Shown here in pieces: positions 57,001-64,000 of a DNA stretch of 64,000 nucleotides. A model generated the notes under the pieces. It had not been told where the DNA came from. It saw nothing but the letters and a program-made list of their open reading frames with translations, and made no database searches. The DNA lies in contig NC_084837.1 of NCBI RefSeq assembly GCF_033115175.1, positions 72,997,266-73,061,265 of the forward strand. Direction: 5' to 3'. The position numbers and the translations under genes were made by a program. This stretch comes from Lepus europaeus. Its lineage: Eukaryota > Chordata > Mammalia > Lagomorpha > Leporidae. How positions within the stretch are numbered: position 1 is the first letter of the stretch; each line of letters opens with the position of its first letter.

Positions 57001-60000
57001 GCTCCCAGACTTGGGCAGGAAATATGCATGATTGGTATAGAACAACTCATCCTAGAATGCAAGGAAATTCAAAGGCTGGTAGCACAGTCTAAAAAAGATT
57101 AGGGAGCCAACTGGAAGGGGTCCTCACTGGTAAAGATCGACAATCTGAACAGAAACAGAATAACTGCAGTGGAATGAAACACACAAAACAGGTTTGAATC
57201 TGTAAGATCATAACCAGCATAGAGCAAAATATAATTTCACTGGATTCCCCTGAAGGATGCTGGGGAATGGACAGTTTAAATACAGGTTCATGAAAGCAAG
57301 GAACAAAAGTATCCACCTTGTCCTTCCTAATCAAAAAGACTTCGGGGTCACCAAATAGCTTGATGCAGAAGCAACTTCCAACAAATAAGTGAACAATAAA
57401 TAATCAGATTATATTATCAGAATTTAAAACTCCCACTGAAATGCTGGAGGTAGGCAAAGATTATCAACCAACAAATTCTCAGGGGACAAGAAAAGGGGGC
57501 ATTAAGTTTAAAAGGAAAGAGAGCAAGGTAGAACCTCCAGATTAACAGTCAGGTAGAGTTACAGATAGTGAGAGAGACAGAGACAAGGCACCGATCCAAA
57601 GCCAGGAGCCAGGTGCTTCCTCCTGGTCTCCCATGCAGGTGCAGAGGCCCAAGTACCTGGGCCATCTTCCATTGCTCTCCTGGGCCACAGCAGAGAGCTG
57701 GACTGGAAGAGGAGCAACCGGGACTAGAACTGGCGCCCATATGGGATGCCGGCACTGCAGGCGGAGGATTAACCAAGTGAGCCACGGCACCGGCCCGGCT
57801 GGGCTCCTCTTCTAATCCAGCTCTCCGCTGTGGCCCGGGAGGGCAGTGGAGGATGGCCCATGTGCTTGGGCCCTGCACCCGCATGGGAGACCAGGAGGAA
57901 GCACCTGGCTCCTGGTTTTGGATGGGTGCAGTGCTGGCCGTGGTGGCCATTTGGGGGGTGAACCAAAGGAAGGAAGACCTTTGTCTCTGTCTCTCTCTCT
58001 CTCACTGTCTAACTCTATCTGTCAAACAAGCAAACAAAAAAAGACATAACAGCCAACACTTGTTGTGAACCCTCATTTAAACAAATTTACCTTCATTTTA
58101 GTTGAAACACACACACACACACACAGAGAAAAAGAGAGCAAGAGAGACAGAGAAAGAGAGAGATAGAGGAAAAAAAAACCCATCTGCTGGTTCATCCTCC
58201 AAATGCCAGCAACAGCCAGGCCTGACCCAGGCCATTGCCGGGACCCAAGAACTTGATATGGGTCTCCCACTGGGTGGCAGGGTCCCAACTACTTGAGCCC
58301 CTGCTGCCTTCGCAGAGTGTGCATTAACAGGAAGCTGGATTGGACATGCAGCTGGGGCTCAAACTCAGGCACTCTGACATGGAAGGTCCCAAGCTGTGTC
58401 TTCATTCAACGTTTACAAACGTCTGTCCCAATAAAAATCTTCTGAAATGACAGCTCTATGAATTGTTAATGGTGTGAAGAGCTGCTTACCTTATAATGTT
58501 AACTGGAAACAGCAAATACAGAACTAAACAATCTAATCCAATTACATATATTTAAAAAAAAAAACTGAGCAAAAAAAGAAAAGAAGCAAATTTGGTTGGA
58601 TAGGTAAGCGGTATTTTCTTTCTTTATACTTTTTTGCATTTTCCAAAAATTCAAAACTTTATATAAATCAAGGGGAAGTATTTTATTTATTTGAAAAGTA
58701 GAGTTACAGAGAAGAGAAAGAGGGAGAGAGAGAGAGATCTTCCATCCGCTGGTTCATCCCCCAAATGGCCTCCTGGGCTGGCCCGAAGCCAGGGGCCTGG
58801 AGCTTCTTCCAGGTCTCCCATGTGGGTGCAGGGGCTCAAAGACTTAGGCCATCTTCTGCTGTTTTCCCAGGCCATTAGCAGGGAGCTGTATAGGAAGTAG
58901 AGCAGCCAGGACTAGAACCTGCGCCCATATGTGATGCTGGCACAGCAGGCGGCAGCCTTATCTACCACACCACCACACCACCGCTTCAGCCCAGGGGAAG
59001 TATTTTTGAAATAACTTTTTTTTTTTTTTTAAGAGAGTTACAGAGAGAGGTACACACACAGAGAGAGGTCTTCCATGTGCTGGTTCACTCCCCAGATAGC
59101 TGCAATGGCTGGAGCTGCGTCAATCTGAAGCCAGGAGCCAGGAGCTTCTTCCGGGTCTCCCACATGGGTGCAGGGGCCCAAGGACTTGGGCCATCTTCTA
59201 TTGCTTTCCCAGGCCATAGCAGAGAGCGGGATTGGAAGAGGAGCAGCCGGGACTAGAACCGGCGCCAACATGGGATGCTGATGCTTCAGGCCAGGGCTTT
59301 AACTGGCTGTGCCACAGCGTCAGCCCCTGAAATAACAATTTTTTTTTTTTTTTTTGACAGGCAGAGTGGTGGACAGTGAGAGAGAGAGAGAGAGAGAGAG
59401 AAAGGTCTTCCTTTACTGTTGGTTCACCCTCCAATGGCCGCTATGGCCGGTGCACCACGCTGATCCGAAGCCAGGAGCCAGGTGCTTCTCCTGGTCTCCC
59501 ATGTGGGTGCAGGGCCCAAGCACTTGGGCCATCCTCCACTGCACTCCCGGGCCACAGCAGAGAGCTGGACTGGAAGAGGAGCAACCGGGACAGAATCCGG
59601 CACTCCGACCGGGACTAGAACCCGGTGTGCTGGCGCTGCAGGCGGAGGATTAGATTAGCCTATTGAGCCGCGGCTCCGGCCTGAAATAACTACTTTCAAT
59701 AACCACTTTCAAATCTTGAGGCTATCATTCACATTAATGATACAAGGGACTTTCAGAATGGCAAAGCAAAATTTCAAGTTAGAAAGGTAGTAAAGGGGCT
59801 AGGGCTGTGGCACGGTAGGTTAAACTTCCACCTGCAGCACTGGCATCCCATATGGTGGTCAGTTCAAATCTTGGATGCCTCACTTCTGATCCAGGTCCCT
59901 GCTAGTGATCTGGGAAAGCAGTGGAAGACTGTCCAAGTGCCTGGGCCCCTGCATCCATGAGGGAGATCTGGAAGAAGCATCTGGCTTTGGATGGGCCCAG

Positions 60001-63000
60001 CTCCAGCCATCGCGGCCGTTTGGGGAGTGAAACAGCAGATGGGAAGACCTCTCTTTCTGTCTCTCCCTCTCTCTCTCTCTAACTCTGCCTCTCAAATAAA
60101 TAAATACATCTTGAAAAAAAGAAAGAAAGAAAGGTAGGCATGGATTTGGCATGGCATAGCAGGTTAAGCTGCTGCCTACAACACCGACATCCCATGTGGA
60201 CAGAGGTTCAAGTCCCAGCTGCTCCACTTTCATTATAGCTCTCTGCTTGGAAAATCTCACTGAACAGCCCAAGTGCTTGATCTCCCTGCACCCACATGAG
60301 AGATCTGGATGAAGCTCCTGCTTCCTTGCTTTATCTTGGCCCAGTCCTGGTTGTTGAGGCCATTGGGGGAATGAACCAGCAGATGGAGGATCTCTTTGTC
60401 TCTGTCTCTCCCTATCTGCAGCTCTGCCTTTCAATAAATAAATCTTCAAAAAAAAAAAAAAAAGGCATGGGAGTTAGCTTATTTAACTGTGCACTAATGA
60501 ATGATGGCTCTGAAGAAAGCATCCTTAGGCAATTTCTTCTTGGTGGGAACATTATACAGCATTTTCAAAATGAGATGGTAGGGGACAATGCTGTGTCGTG
60601 GTAGGCTAAGCCTCCACCTGCAGCACCCACATGCCATATAAACACCAGTTGGTGTCCCGGCTGTTCCATTTCTGATCCAGCTCTCTGCTTATGGTCTGGG
60701 AAAGCAGCGGCAGATAGCCCAAGTGCTTGGGCCCCTGAACCGCATTGGAAACCCAGAAGACACTCTTGGCTTCAGATCAGCTCAGCTCTGGTCATTGTGG
60801 CCACTTGAAGAGTGAACCAGAGGATGGAAGACCTCTCTCTCTCTCTCTCTGTCTCTTCCTCTCTCTGTCTGTAACTCTACCTCTCCAATAAGTAAATAAA
60901 TAAAATCTCTTAAAAAATAAAATAAAATGAAGGCCGGCGCCATGGCTTAATAGGCTAATCCTCCGCCTTGCAGCGCCGGCACACCGGGTTCTAGTCCCGG
61001 CTGGGGCGCCTGACTCTATCCCGATTGCCCCTCTTCCAGGCCAGCTCTCTGCTATGGCCCGGGAAGGCAGTGGAGGATGGCCCAAGTCCTTGGGCCCTGC
61101 ACCCGCAAGGGAGACCAGGAGAAGCACCTGGCTCCTGGCTTCGGATCAGCGAGATGCGCCGTCCGCAGAGGCCATTGGAGGGTGAACCAACGGCAAAAAG
61201 GAAGACCTTCCTCTCTGTCTCTCTCTCTCACTATCCACTCTGCCTGTCAAAAAAAAAAAATTACTTTAAAAAAAATAATAAAATAAAATGAGATGGCTAC
61301 AATGTCACTAGGGAATACAATTTTACAGGATCACCAGTCCATATGTGGTCTAATGTTGATGGAAACATTCTTAAGTGCACATGCTTGTATAAGAATAATT
61401 CAAAAAGTTCATGGAAAATGGAATTAAAAGGTAAGTTTATTTTGGAATACAAAACTGAAATTTCTGCATTGTTTTTTCATAATATACATTTTCCCTGAAT
61501 TCTGAATACTCTTTGAATTTTTTTTTTTTAAAGGAAAGACTTACTGTTGAGCGAGAGGGCGAGAGTGTGAGAGAGAGAGGGATCAGGAGAGACAGAGCAC
61601 GGGTGCTGCAAGCAGTCCTGTGATGCATTTGCTGGGGGGCAGGGAAGTAGGAGCAGCAGATCCCATTAGGGTGGGGGTGCAGCTGACCCCTGTGGTTGAG
61701 CCATGGGGCTTAGAACCAAAGCTTACTGTGTAAGGTGGCCACGGGGGCCAGATCCTAAGATGGCGTCCGGAGCGTAGATGGTGCCAAAGATAAGATGGCA
61801 CCATCTTACTAACATTCCCCTCTTTTGTTTTTTACAAAGCAAGAGTTGTATGGGATTACATCAGCCCCCAAAGTCCAAGATGGGTGGCAGGATGATGAAC
61901 TGTTTTTAGAGCTACTTCCTGCTGACATGAGGGCGACACGATACTCTCTGTTGGCATGGGGCAATGTCTCAAGCCGCTGTTTCCTAGGTGGGGAGCCTAG
62001 GAATATACTGTAGCAGCATTTGGCTGACCACCTGGTTGGTGAAGGCTTTGGTTCATTCCATTATCACCTCCTGTAAACACTCGGGATTTGAAAGGCCAGT
62101 GTATGTAAATGGAGCTCACAGAGTGTTTTGTGGTGTGTGTTTTGTGACTGGCAGAAATCCAGGATCCCAAAGCAGCTTAGATTCCCAAAGGGAAAGTAAA
62201 ATCGATGAGAGAACCTTGAACTTTTTTAACAGTACATTAATTTCCTAGTTTATTCACCAAATAGAATTAAATGCAATTCATGAGCAGCCTCAATTGTCAT
62301 ATTAGAATGATCCTGGAAGTATGGAATGGAATCCCAGATAGAGTATAAGCCTGGAAATTTGCACTCACAATCTACTTAAGCCAGTGGTTCTCAAAAGTGA
62401 GCACATGTTAGGAATGCCAAGCGTGTTCGATAAAATGGATTGTTATCCTCATTTGCAGATTTCTGAATGAGTAGGTCTGAGGCAGGACCCAAGAATGTAC
62501 ATTTCTCACAAGTTCCCAGCAGATCAACCACCAGCACAATCAACCAACATTTTCAGAGAGCAACATAAAGCGTCAAACTGTTCTGGAAAGATCTGTAAAG
62601 ATTAACTTAGCCTATCAAAACCACTGTGGGATCAGCGCCTCAAGAACCTTAAAATGAGATCTAACAAAAATGGTACAATGAGAAGAAGTATGACAGGTGA
62701 GGTTTCCCCTTCTGGGCACACACAGCAGGGAGACAACAGTGTCAGTGTGTGTAAAAAGGGAGATATGCCAAGAGAATGAAGGTGATGAGCTTGAGAAAGC
62801 AAAGTGTCGAAACACAAGTATTAGCATGCACCACGCCTGCTAGAAGATGGGCTGTAATGGATACAACCACCATGACTTTTCTGATCCCCAGAGAAGTTTT
62901 CTCTGCTCTGGGGAAAGAAAGAATGTCATAGGACCTCACCAAAGCCTGCTGAAACCTTCACATGTCCATCCATATCCTGCTCTGATTCCATGATGACCAA

Positions 63001-63499
63001 GGAAACCACTGATAATCAGATGACAGGAGCCTGGATGGCAGACACAGGCATCACAGACACGAGAATAAGATGACACTTATCGCAGGTGAATAATCTGACT
63101 TCTGGTTTATAGCTACTTCCCATAGGGTTTTCCTTTGTCTCATCTTTTATCAAGTATCTGATCAACCCTGCATTTACTATGACTATCAGTTTCTGGACTT
63201 GAGAGATTAGCTGTCTAACCTCTGGTGATTCAATCCAAAAGCTACCCCATCAGTCCTGTGATACATACACAGAATTACTGAAACAGGCACACTTAAAGCC
63301 TGCAATTCTCACACCCTTACCTTTGCCACAAAATAATCCCACATACTAAGTTCAGGAGGAATAAACTTTTCTTTGTAAGATGGTCTTTCTGCAGGCACTG
63401 GTGGTGGGGTGGCATCTTTCACAGGCCTTCCAGGGACCAGCATTCGCATGTTAAATCTTCTCCGGTGTTTATCTATGTCTTCAGAAGGAACAGGAGGTG
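38850..63499 (-). CDS. DMXL2: DMXL2 (rabconnectin-3 alpha), C-terminal fifteen exons
   Basis: Join, in transcript order on the - strand: 63499-63321, 55459-55329, 54175-54090, 53012-52811, 52044-51927, 47292-47206, 47123-47002, 45541-45403, 44850-44790, 44673-44546, 44117-44040, 42920-42829, 42192-42140, 39915-39698, 39059-38850. Total 1904 bp, giving 633 residues and a stop. This is the C-terminal fifth of a protein of about 3,030 residues. DMXL2 is a large WD40 protein that associates with rabconnectin-3 beta (WDR7) and the V-ATPase on synaptic vesicles (family knowledge). The end matches the DMXL family by GSAEGNIKVWRLTGHGL, FSCGADGTLKTRVLP and ILDIL. DMXL1 was considered, but the GLDN neighbour and the sequence favour DMXL2. 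All fifteen phases agree and no stop interrupts them. Confidence 0.96.
39698..39915 (-). CDS. DMXL2: DMXL2 exon, two WD40 blades
   Basis: A 218-bp exon encoding FTCHDHGATVLQYAPKQQLL, ISGGRKGYVCVFDIRQRQLL, HTFQAHDSAIKALALDPCEE and FFTTGSAEGNIK. GGxxGxxxxFDI and GSAEGNIKVW are WD40 motifs. Acceptor CCTGTGCAG, donor GTGAGT. Confidence 0.97.
39976..40065 (+). mobile_element. Mariner-like remnant
   Basis: CATCAAAAATTCATGGAAAG, GGAATTAAAAGGTAAGTTTA and TTTTGGTGCCAAAA, nearly identical to the left part of the 61386 copy. Inside the DMXL2 intron, 60 bp from the exon at 39698-39915. A SINE follows. Confidence 0.55.
40090..40320 (+). repeat. Diverged tRNA-derived SINE
   Basis: CTCCAGCTTCTGGCTAAGGC, AGTGATGGCTCAAATAACTG and a CTCTGCCTCTTTAATAATG tail. 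Confidence 0.65.
40322..40440. mobile_element. Mariner-like remnant
   Basis: GTTAATGGAAAATGCATATT and ATGAAAAAACTTGC are the inverse-orientation end of the same element, followed by a diverged stretch. It may be the far part of the copy at 39976, split by the SINE between. Confidence 0.45.
40607..40912 (-). repeat. C-repeat SINE
   Basis: ATTTGCTGGTTCACTCCCCA to ACGCCACAGCACTGGCCCC. Confidence 0.9.
40914..41178 (-). repeat. C-repeat SINE
   Basis: TATTTACTTATTTGAAAGAA to CGGGTGCCAGCTGGCCCTGA. In tandem with the copy before it. Confidence 0.85.
41283..41556 (+). repeat. Diverged tRNA-derived SINE
   Basis: CTTAGGCAGGCATTGATCTC to CCTCTCAAAGGAAAAATAAA. Confidence 0.7.
42140..42192 (-). CDS. DMXL2: DMXL2 exon, 53 bp, WD40 blade end
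   Basis: A short exon encoding NVCLWDTLISPGNSLIH. LWD is the WD40 signature dipeptide closing a blade. Acceptor TTTCATAG, donor GTAAGT. Both ends are split codons (Arg and Gly) that are completed exactly by the neighbouring exons. Confidence 0.95.
42829..42920 (-). CDS. DMXL2: DMXL2 exon, WD40 blade
   Basis: A 92-bp exon encoding SWQCHSKATSDFAFITSSSL, then VATSGQSNDN. Acceptor TTTTCCATAG, donor GTAGGT. CHSKATSDFAF is the WD40 inter-blade strand preceding the next W-D motif. Confidence 0.95.
44040..44117 (-). CDS. DMXL2: DMXL2 exon, symmetric 78 bp, WD40 blade
   Basis: 26 whole codons: CGVADGEGFLSIWQVNQTAS, then NPKPYM. ADGEGFLSIW is a WD40 D-strand motif. Flanked by TTTTTTACAG and GTAAGT. 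Phase 0-0. Confidence 0.95.
44546..44673 (-). CDS. DMXL2: DMXL2 exon, WD40 blade
   Basis: A 128-bp exon. It encodes LTGAQDGSVRMFEWTRPQQL (the GxxDGxxxxW pattern of a WD40 repeat), then VCFRQAGNARVTRLYFNSQG and NK. Acceptor TGTTTCAG, donor GTTAGT. Confidence 0.95.
44790..44850 (-). CDS. DMXL2: DMXL2 exon, 61 bp
   Basis: A small exon encoding LMKRNLHNVKRMTSHPVHQY between acceptor TTTTTGAAG and donor GTGAGT. The last base starts a Tyr codon completed in the next exon. MTSHPVHQYYLTGAQDGSV is the start of a WD40 blade. Confidence 0.94.
45403..45541 (-). CDS. DMXL2: DMXL2 exon, variable Ser/Thr/Pro linker
   Basis: A 139-bp exon encoding SDDIDYRGSTTTLYQP, then a Ser/Thr/Pro-rich linker and PPSSLPWLGSGQTSTGASV. 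Acceptor TTTTTACAG, donor GTATGT. The middle (about QPSTTPHPASQ) appears to be the least constrained part of this C-terminus. Confidence 0.94.
46123..46465 (+). repeat. C-repeat SINE (CTGTCA-A type), antisense in a DMXL2 intron
   Basis: GGCTGGCACCGCGGCTCACT to CTGCCTGTCAAAAAAAAGAA and a (GAAA)n tail. Flanks AAAGGCGGACAG / AAAGGGGGACAG. Confidence 0.95.
47002..47123 (-). CDS. DMXL2: DMXL2 exon, first strands of the C-terminal WD40 region
   Basis: A 122-bp exon, acceptor GGTTACAG and donor GTGTGT. It encodes ANSNEIVLASTHDVQELDVT, then SLLACQSYIWIGEEYDRESK. The donor is atypical but the frame continues precisely to the next exon, completing a Ser codon. Confidence 0.95.
47206..47292 (-). CDS. 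DMXL2: DMXL2 exon, symmetric 87 bp
   Basis: 29 whole codons (VEADLGYPGGKAKVIHKESD, then MIMAFAVNK) between acceptor TTTTGTAG and donor GTAAAA. Being phase 0-0, it could be skipped without breaking the frame, although it is a conserved DMXL segment. Confidence 0.95.
47293..49083. other. DMXL2 intron sequence around the candidate exon
   Basis: No SINE or other repeat recognised for about 1.8 kb around the candidate exon at 48010-48065. AT-rich. Confidence 0.55.
48010..48065 (-). CDS. DMXL2: Candidate alternative DMXL2 exon (56 bp)
   Basis: The - strand shows acceptor TTTAGTCTGTAG, 56 bases, then donor GTAGTA. Joined to the shorter form of the preceding exon (donor at 51931) it reads in frame as a split Lys followed by EHVEQVKQNCVAEDCHIK, then continues exactly into the next exon (VEADLGYPGG). 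Compared with the standard splice this adds a net 17 codons. Joined to the standard donor it hits TAG after 11 codons, so it could instead act as a poison exon. It has not been confirmed by transcript data and may be fortuitous. Confidence 0.5.
49084..49407 (-). repeat. C-repeat SINE
   Basis: TTTATTTATTTATTTTTTCT to GAGCCACAGCACCGGCCCC. Same orientation as DMXL2. Confidence 0.95.
50116..50440 (+). repeat. C-repeat SINE
   Basis: GGGGTCGGCATTGGGGCATA to TTTCAAATAAATAAAGAAAT. Flank ACATTTCTGGT / ATATTTCTGGTA. Confidence 0.95.
50705..51015 (+). repeat. Diverged C-repeat SINE
   Basis: GGGGACTTGCACTGTGGCAC to ATTAAATATAAATAAATAAC. Confidence 0.85.
51016..51926. other. DMXL2 intron, nothing recognised
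   Basis: AT-rich sequence without exon or repeat match. Confidence 0.55.
51927..52044 (-). CDS. DMXL2: DMXL2 exon with two possible donors
   Basis: A 118-bp exon encoding SRDSSALPVKRLWHFLVKQE and ETFIRYIFTKKRKQSE. The usual donor GTATTT follows the final GAG codon. A second, consensus-like donor GTGAGG starts five bases earlier (51931) and would shorten the exon to 113 bp in a different phase. See the candidate exon at 48010-48065. Confidence 0.95.
52811..53012 (-). CDS. DMXL2: DMXL2 exon
   Basis: A 202-bp exon, acceptor CACCTTTTAG and donor GTAAGG. It encodes LPVTSPLGIAVIKNLENWEQ, then GPPPNYINTYPTDLSVGAGP and NKAMLEPENTPF. The segment is highly conserved in DMXL family C-termini. Confidence 0.96.
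53165..53500 (-). repeat. C-repeat SINE
   Basis: TTTTTAAGATTTATTTATTT to GAGTCACACACTGGCCC, with a long (GA)n tract. Confidence 0.9.
53635..53893 (-). repeat. Diverged tRNA-derived SINE
   Basis: GCTTCCACCTGCAGTTGTAC to GCTAGGCCAAAATGTCTGCC. Confidence 0.7.
54090..54175 (-). CDS. DMXL2: DMXL2 exon
   Basis: An 86-bp exon, acceptor TTTTGACCAG and donor GTGAGT. It encodes WALLHLTMVKLVLHNVKNFF and PIAGLEFS, a helical hydrophobic segment conserved in DMXL proteins. It begins and ends with one base of split Ser/Glu codons. Confidence 0.95.
54425..54740 (-). repeat. C-repeat SINE
   Basis: TTTTTTTTAAGATTTATTTT to TGCCACAGTGCTGGCCCC. Flanks CATACATATTGTTCT duplicated. Confidence 0.95.
54956..55277 (+). 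repeat. C-repeat SINE (CTGTCA-A type), antisense to DMXL2
   Basis: GGCCGGCGCCACGGCTCACT to CTGCCTGTCAAAAAAAAAAA. Ends about 50 bp from the donor of the exon at 55329. Flanks AATTAACAACATC / AATTAATAACATC. Confidence 0.95.
55329..55459 (-). CDS. DMXL2: DMXL2 exon, acidic segment
   Basis: A 131-bp exon beginning PFLPLSDSGVIYDSDESIHS, then an Asp/Glu run (DEEDDD) and SDTQIQEHQDPNSY. Many Ser residues sit next to acidic ones and resemble casein kinase 2 sites (inference). The donor is GTGAAT, and a C-repeat SINE ends only about 50 bp beyond it in the intron. Confidence 0.95.
55800..57080 (+). mobile_element. Ancient LINE-1 (L1M-type) 3' ORF2 fragment
   Basis: Decayed + strand L1 sequence in a DMXL2 intron. 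The clearest part is at about 56640-56900, including CTGGAAAACAATCTGGTAAT and GTATCAAAAGCCCTATT, which match the late ORF2 region of old mammalian L1s. The 5' part is weaker. Antisense to DMXL2. Confidence 0.6.
57545..57797 (-). repeat. C-repeat SINE, antisense half of an inverted pair
   Basis: GTCAGGTAGAGTTACAGATA to GTGAGCCACGGCACCGGCCC, abutting the next copy head to head. Confidence 0.9.
57798..58043 (+). repeat. C-repeat SINE, 5' truncated, sense half of an inverted pair
   Basis: GGCTGGGCTCCTCTTCTAAT to CTGTCAAACAAGCAAACAAA. No spacer from the preceding opposite copy. Confidence 0.9.
58100..58400 (-). repeat. Diverged SINE with a (CA)n tract
   Basis: (AC)n at about 58107-58124 and a (GA)-rich patch, then CCATCTGCTGGTTCATCCTC to AGGCACTCTGACATGGAAGG. 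Confidence 0.8.
58675..58995 (-). repeat. C-repeat SINE
   Basis: AAGTATTTTATTTATTTGAA to CACCACCGCTTCAGCCC. Flank GGGGAAGTATTTT duplicated. Confidence 0.9.
59015..59328 (-). repeat. C-repeat SINE
   Basis: T run, AAGAGAGTTACAGAGAGAGG to TGCCACAGCGTCAGCCC. Flank TGAAATAAC duplicated. Confidence 0.95.
59339..59681 (-). repeat. C-repeat SINE (CTGTCA-A type)
   Basis: T run, GACAGGCAGAGTGGTGGACA to TGAGCCGCGGCTCCGGC. Flank CTGAAATAAC duplicated. Confidence 0.95.
59796..60120 (+). repeat. C-repeat SINE
   Basis: GGGGCTAGGGCTGTGGCACG to CAAATAAATAAATACATCTT, then (GAAA)n. Confidence 0.95.
60140..60464 (+). repeat. C-repeat SINE, diverged
   Basis: GATTTGGCATGGCATAGCAG to TTTCAATAAATAAATCTTCA plus an A run. 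Confidence 0.9.
60575..60915 (+). repeat. C-repeat SINE
   Basis: GATGGTAGGGGACAATGCTG to CAATAAGTAAATAAATAAAA. Confidence 0.9.
60932..61260 (+). repeat. C-repeat SINE (CTGTCA-A type)
   Basis: GGCCGGCGCCATGGCTTAAT to TGCCTGTCAAAAAAAAAAA. Flanks contain the duplicated AATAAAATAAAATGA. Confidence 0.95.
61386..61521 (+). mobile_element. Mariner-like element, near complete
   Basis: Begins TTCAAAAAGTTCATGGAAAA and ends near TCTGAATACTCTTTGAA, with GGAATTAAAAGGTAAGTTTA and TTCATAATATACATTTTCCC between. The two ends are imperfect inverted repeats, as expected of a non-autonomous mariner. Confidence 0.6.
61530..61860. repeat. LTR-like or ERV-related block, unclassified
   Basis: A purine-rich lead, then CAGCTGACCCCTGTGGTTGA, TAAGATGGCACCATCTTACT and CATTCCCCTCTTTTGTTTTT have the texture of retroviral LTR or leader sequence. 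No gene and no clear termini. Confidence 0.25.
61861..63320. other. DMXL2 intron, mostly unrecognised
   Basis: Apart from the MER5-like piece at 62380-62570, no repeat or exon is recognised. Confidence 0.5.
62380..62570 (+). repeat. MER5-like fragment
   Basis: CCAGTGGTTCTCAAAAGTGA at the left end is the MER5 terminus. GAATGAGTAGGTCTGAGGCA is an internal match. In the DMXL2 intron before the 63321 exon. Confidence 0.55.
63321..63499 (-). CDS. DMXL2: DMXL2 exon, proline-rich segment
   Basis: A 179-bp exon with acceptor TTTGTTCAG and donor GTAAGG. It encodes PPVPSEDIDKHRRRFNMRML, then a PPPVPAERPSYKEKF proline-rich stretch and ELSMWDYFVAK. It is the most 5' DMXL2 exon in the window, and its upstream neighbour lies beyond 64000. 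Confidence 0.95.
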
Positions 63500-64000
63500 C
63501 TGAACAAAGACAAAACAGCAGCACTGACTTTCCTTTACTTAATTCATGGTTCTTGTCATCCTACTCTTGCCACGTTTTAGCCTAGGCTAAATGATCTGTT
63601 TGTGCCTCCAAACTTTTCTAGTCCCTCATCAGTTTTTCAGAAGTCACAACACAGACAGGGGTGGACAGCTCGCTGTGCCATGGGCTTTGTGCAGCAGAGA
63701 ACAAGGATTAAAGTAACTATATAAAATGTAGCAAATAAATGTGACCTGCAGTGAGTGTTAAAGAGAGTGAATGAGATTATTCTGACCATGCATCTTAAGA
63801 AAGATTCACTGTGTAGGATATAAGGTTGGACTTCACAGAAGGGCGAGGCCCCACAGGAACAGGGGAGAGGAGGCAGACACAAATGTCCAAAGGAGGTCTG
63901 AGTAAACGAGGAGAGAAGCATGCTTGTTGGACAGCAGTCAGGAAGGGCAGAACAAGGACACAGTCTACAGTTGGCTCTTTGGGCAATTCTCCTCCTCTCT

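Noticed and set aside
58102..58296. tRNA-like promoter boxes inside SINEs
   Set aside because: The GGTTCTAGTCC/GGTTCGAGTCC B boxes belong to tRNA-derived SINEs. No cloverleaf-forming intact tRNA gene was found.

Overview
This is a mammalian chromosomal window, almost certainly from a lagomorph and most likely rabbit (Oryctolagus). Short coding exons are bounded by GT-AG introns, and about fifty copies of the tRNA-derived lagomorph C-repeat SINE are scattered on both strands. No bacterial or phage gene system, CRISPR array, rRNA or functional tRNA gene is visible.

Two genes lie tail to tail. On the + strand, six exons (9040-19460) encode the C-terminal 370 or so residues of gliomedin (GLDN): collagen-like Gly-X-Y segments, then an olfactomedin domain ending in a stop at 19458-19460. 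On the - strand, fifteen exons (63499 down to 38850) encode the last 633 residues of DMXL2 (rabconnectin-3 alpha), including its terminal WD40 repeats. All intron phases in both genes agree. The pairing matches the known mammalian GLDN-DMXL2 neighbourhood (human 15q21.2). A further 56-bp candidate exon in DMXL2 (48010-48065) fits the frame only with an alternative upstream donor.

Layout: 1-9039 is intronic sequence (presumably of GLDN) with MIRs and an old L1 interrupted by SINEs. 9040-19460 holds the GLDN exons. 19461-20790 is the probable GLDN 3' UTR or downstream sequence, with Tigger-like and other old DNA-repeat remnants. About 20790-37650 is the intergenic block: SINEs, a truncated L1 3' end, an unclassified retroelement-like block, and a broken betaretrovirus-like provirus (5' LTR, tRNA-Lys primer site, partial gag) abutting an unrelated LTR. 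37655-38849 is the probable DMXL2 3' UTR. 38850-63499 holds the DMXL2 exons, with a dense SINE cluster at 57.5-61.3 kb. The sequence to 64000 is DMXL2 intron.

The two genes have no shared pathway evident from the sequence. Gliomedin clusters sodium channels at peripheral nodes of Ranvier. DMXL2 acts in V-ATPase regulation and synaptic-vesicle function. The parts most worth a second look are the DMXL2 alternative exon/donor pair, the chimeric gag-LTR junction, an inverted SINE pair, and an unclassified block at 28.9-31.4 kb.
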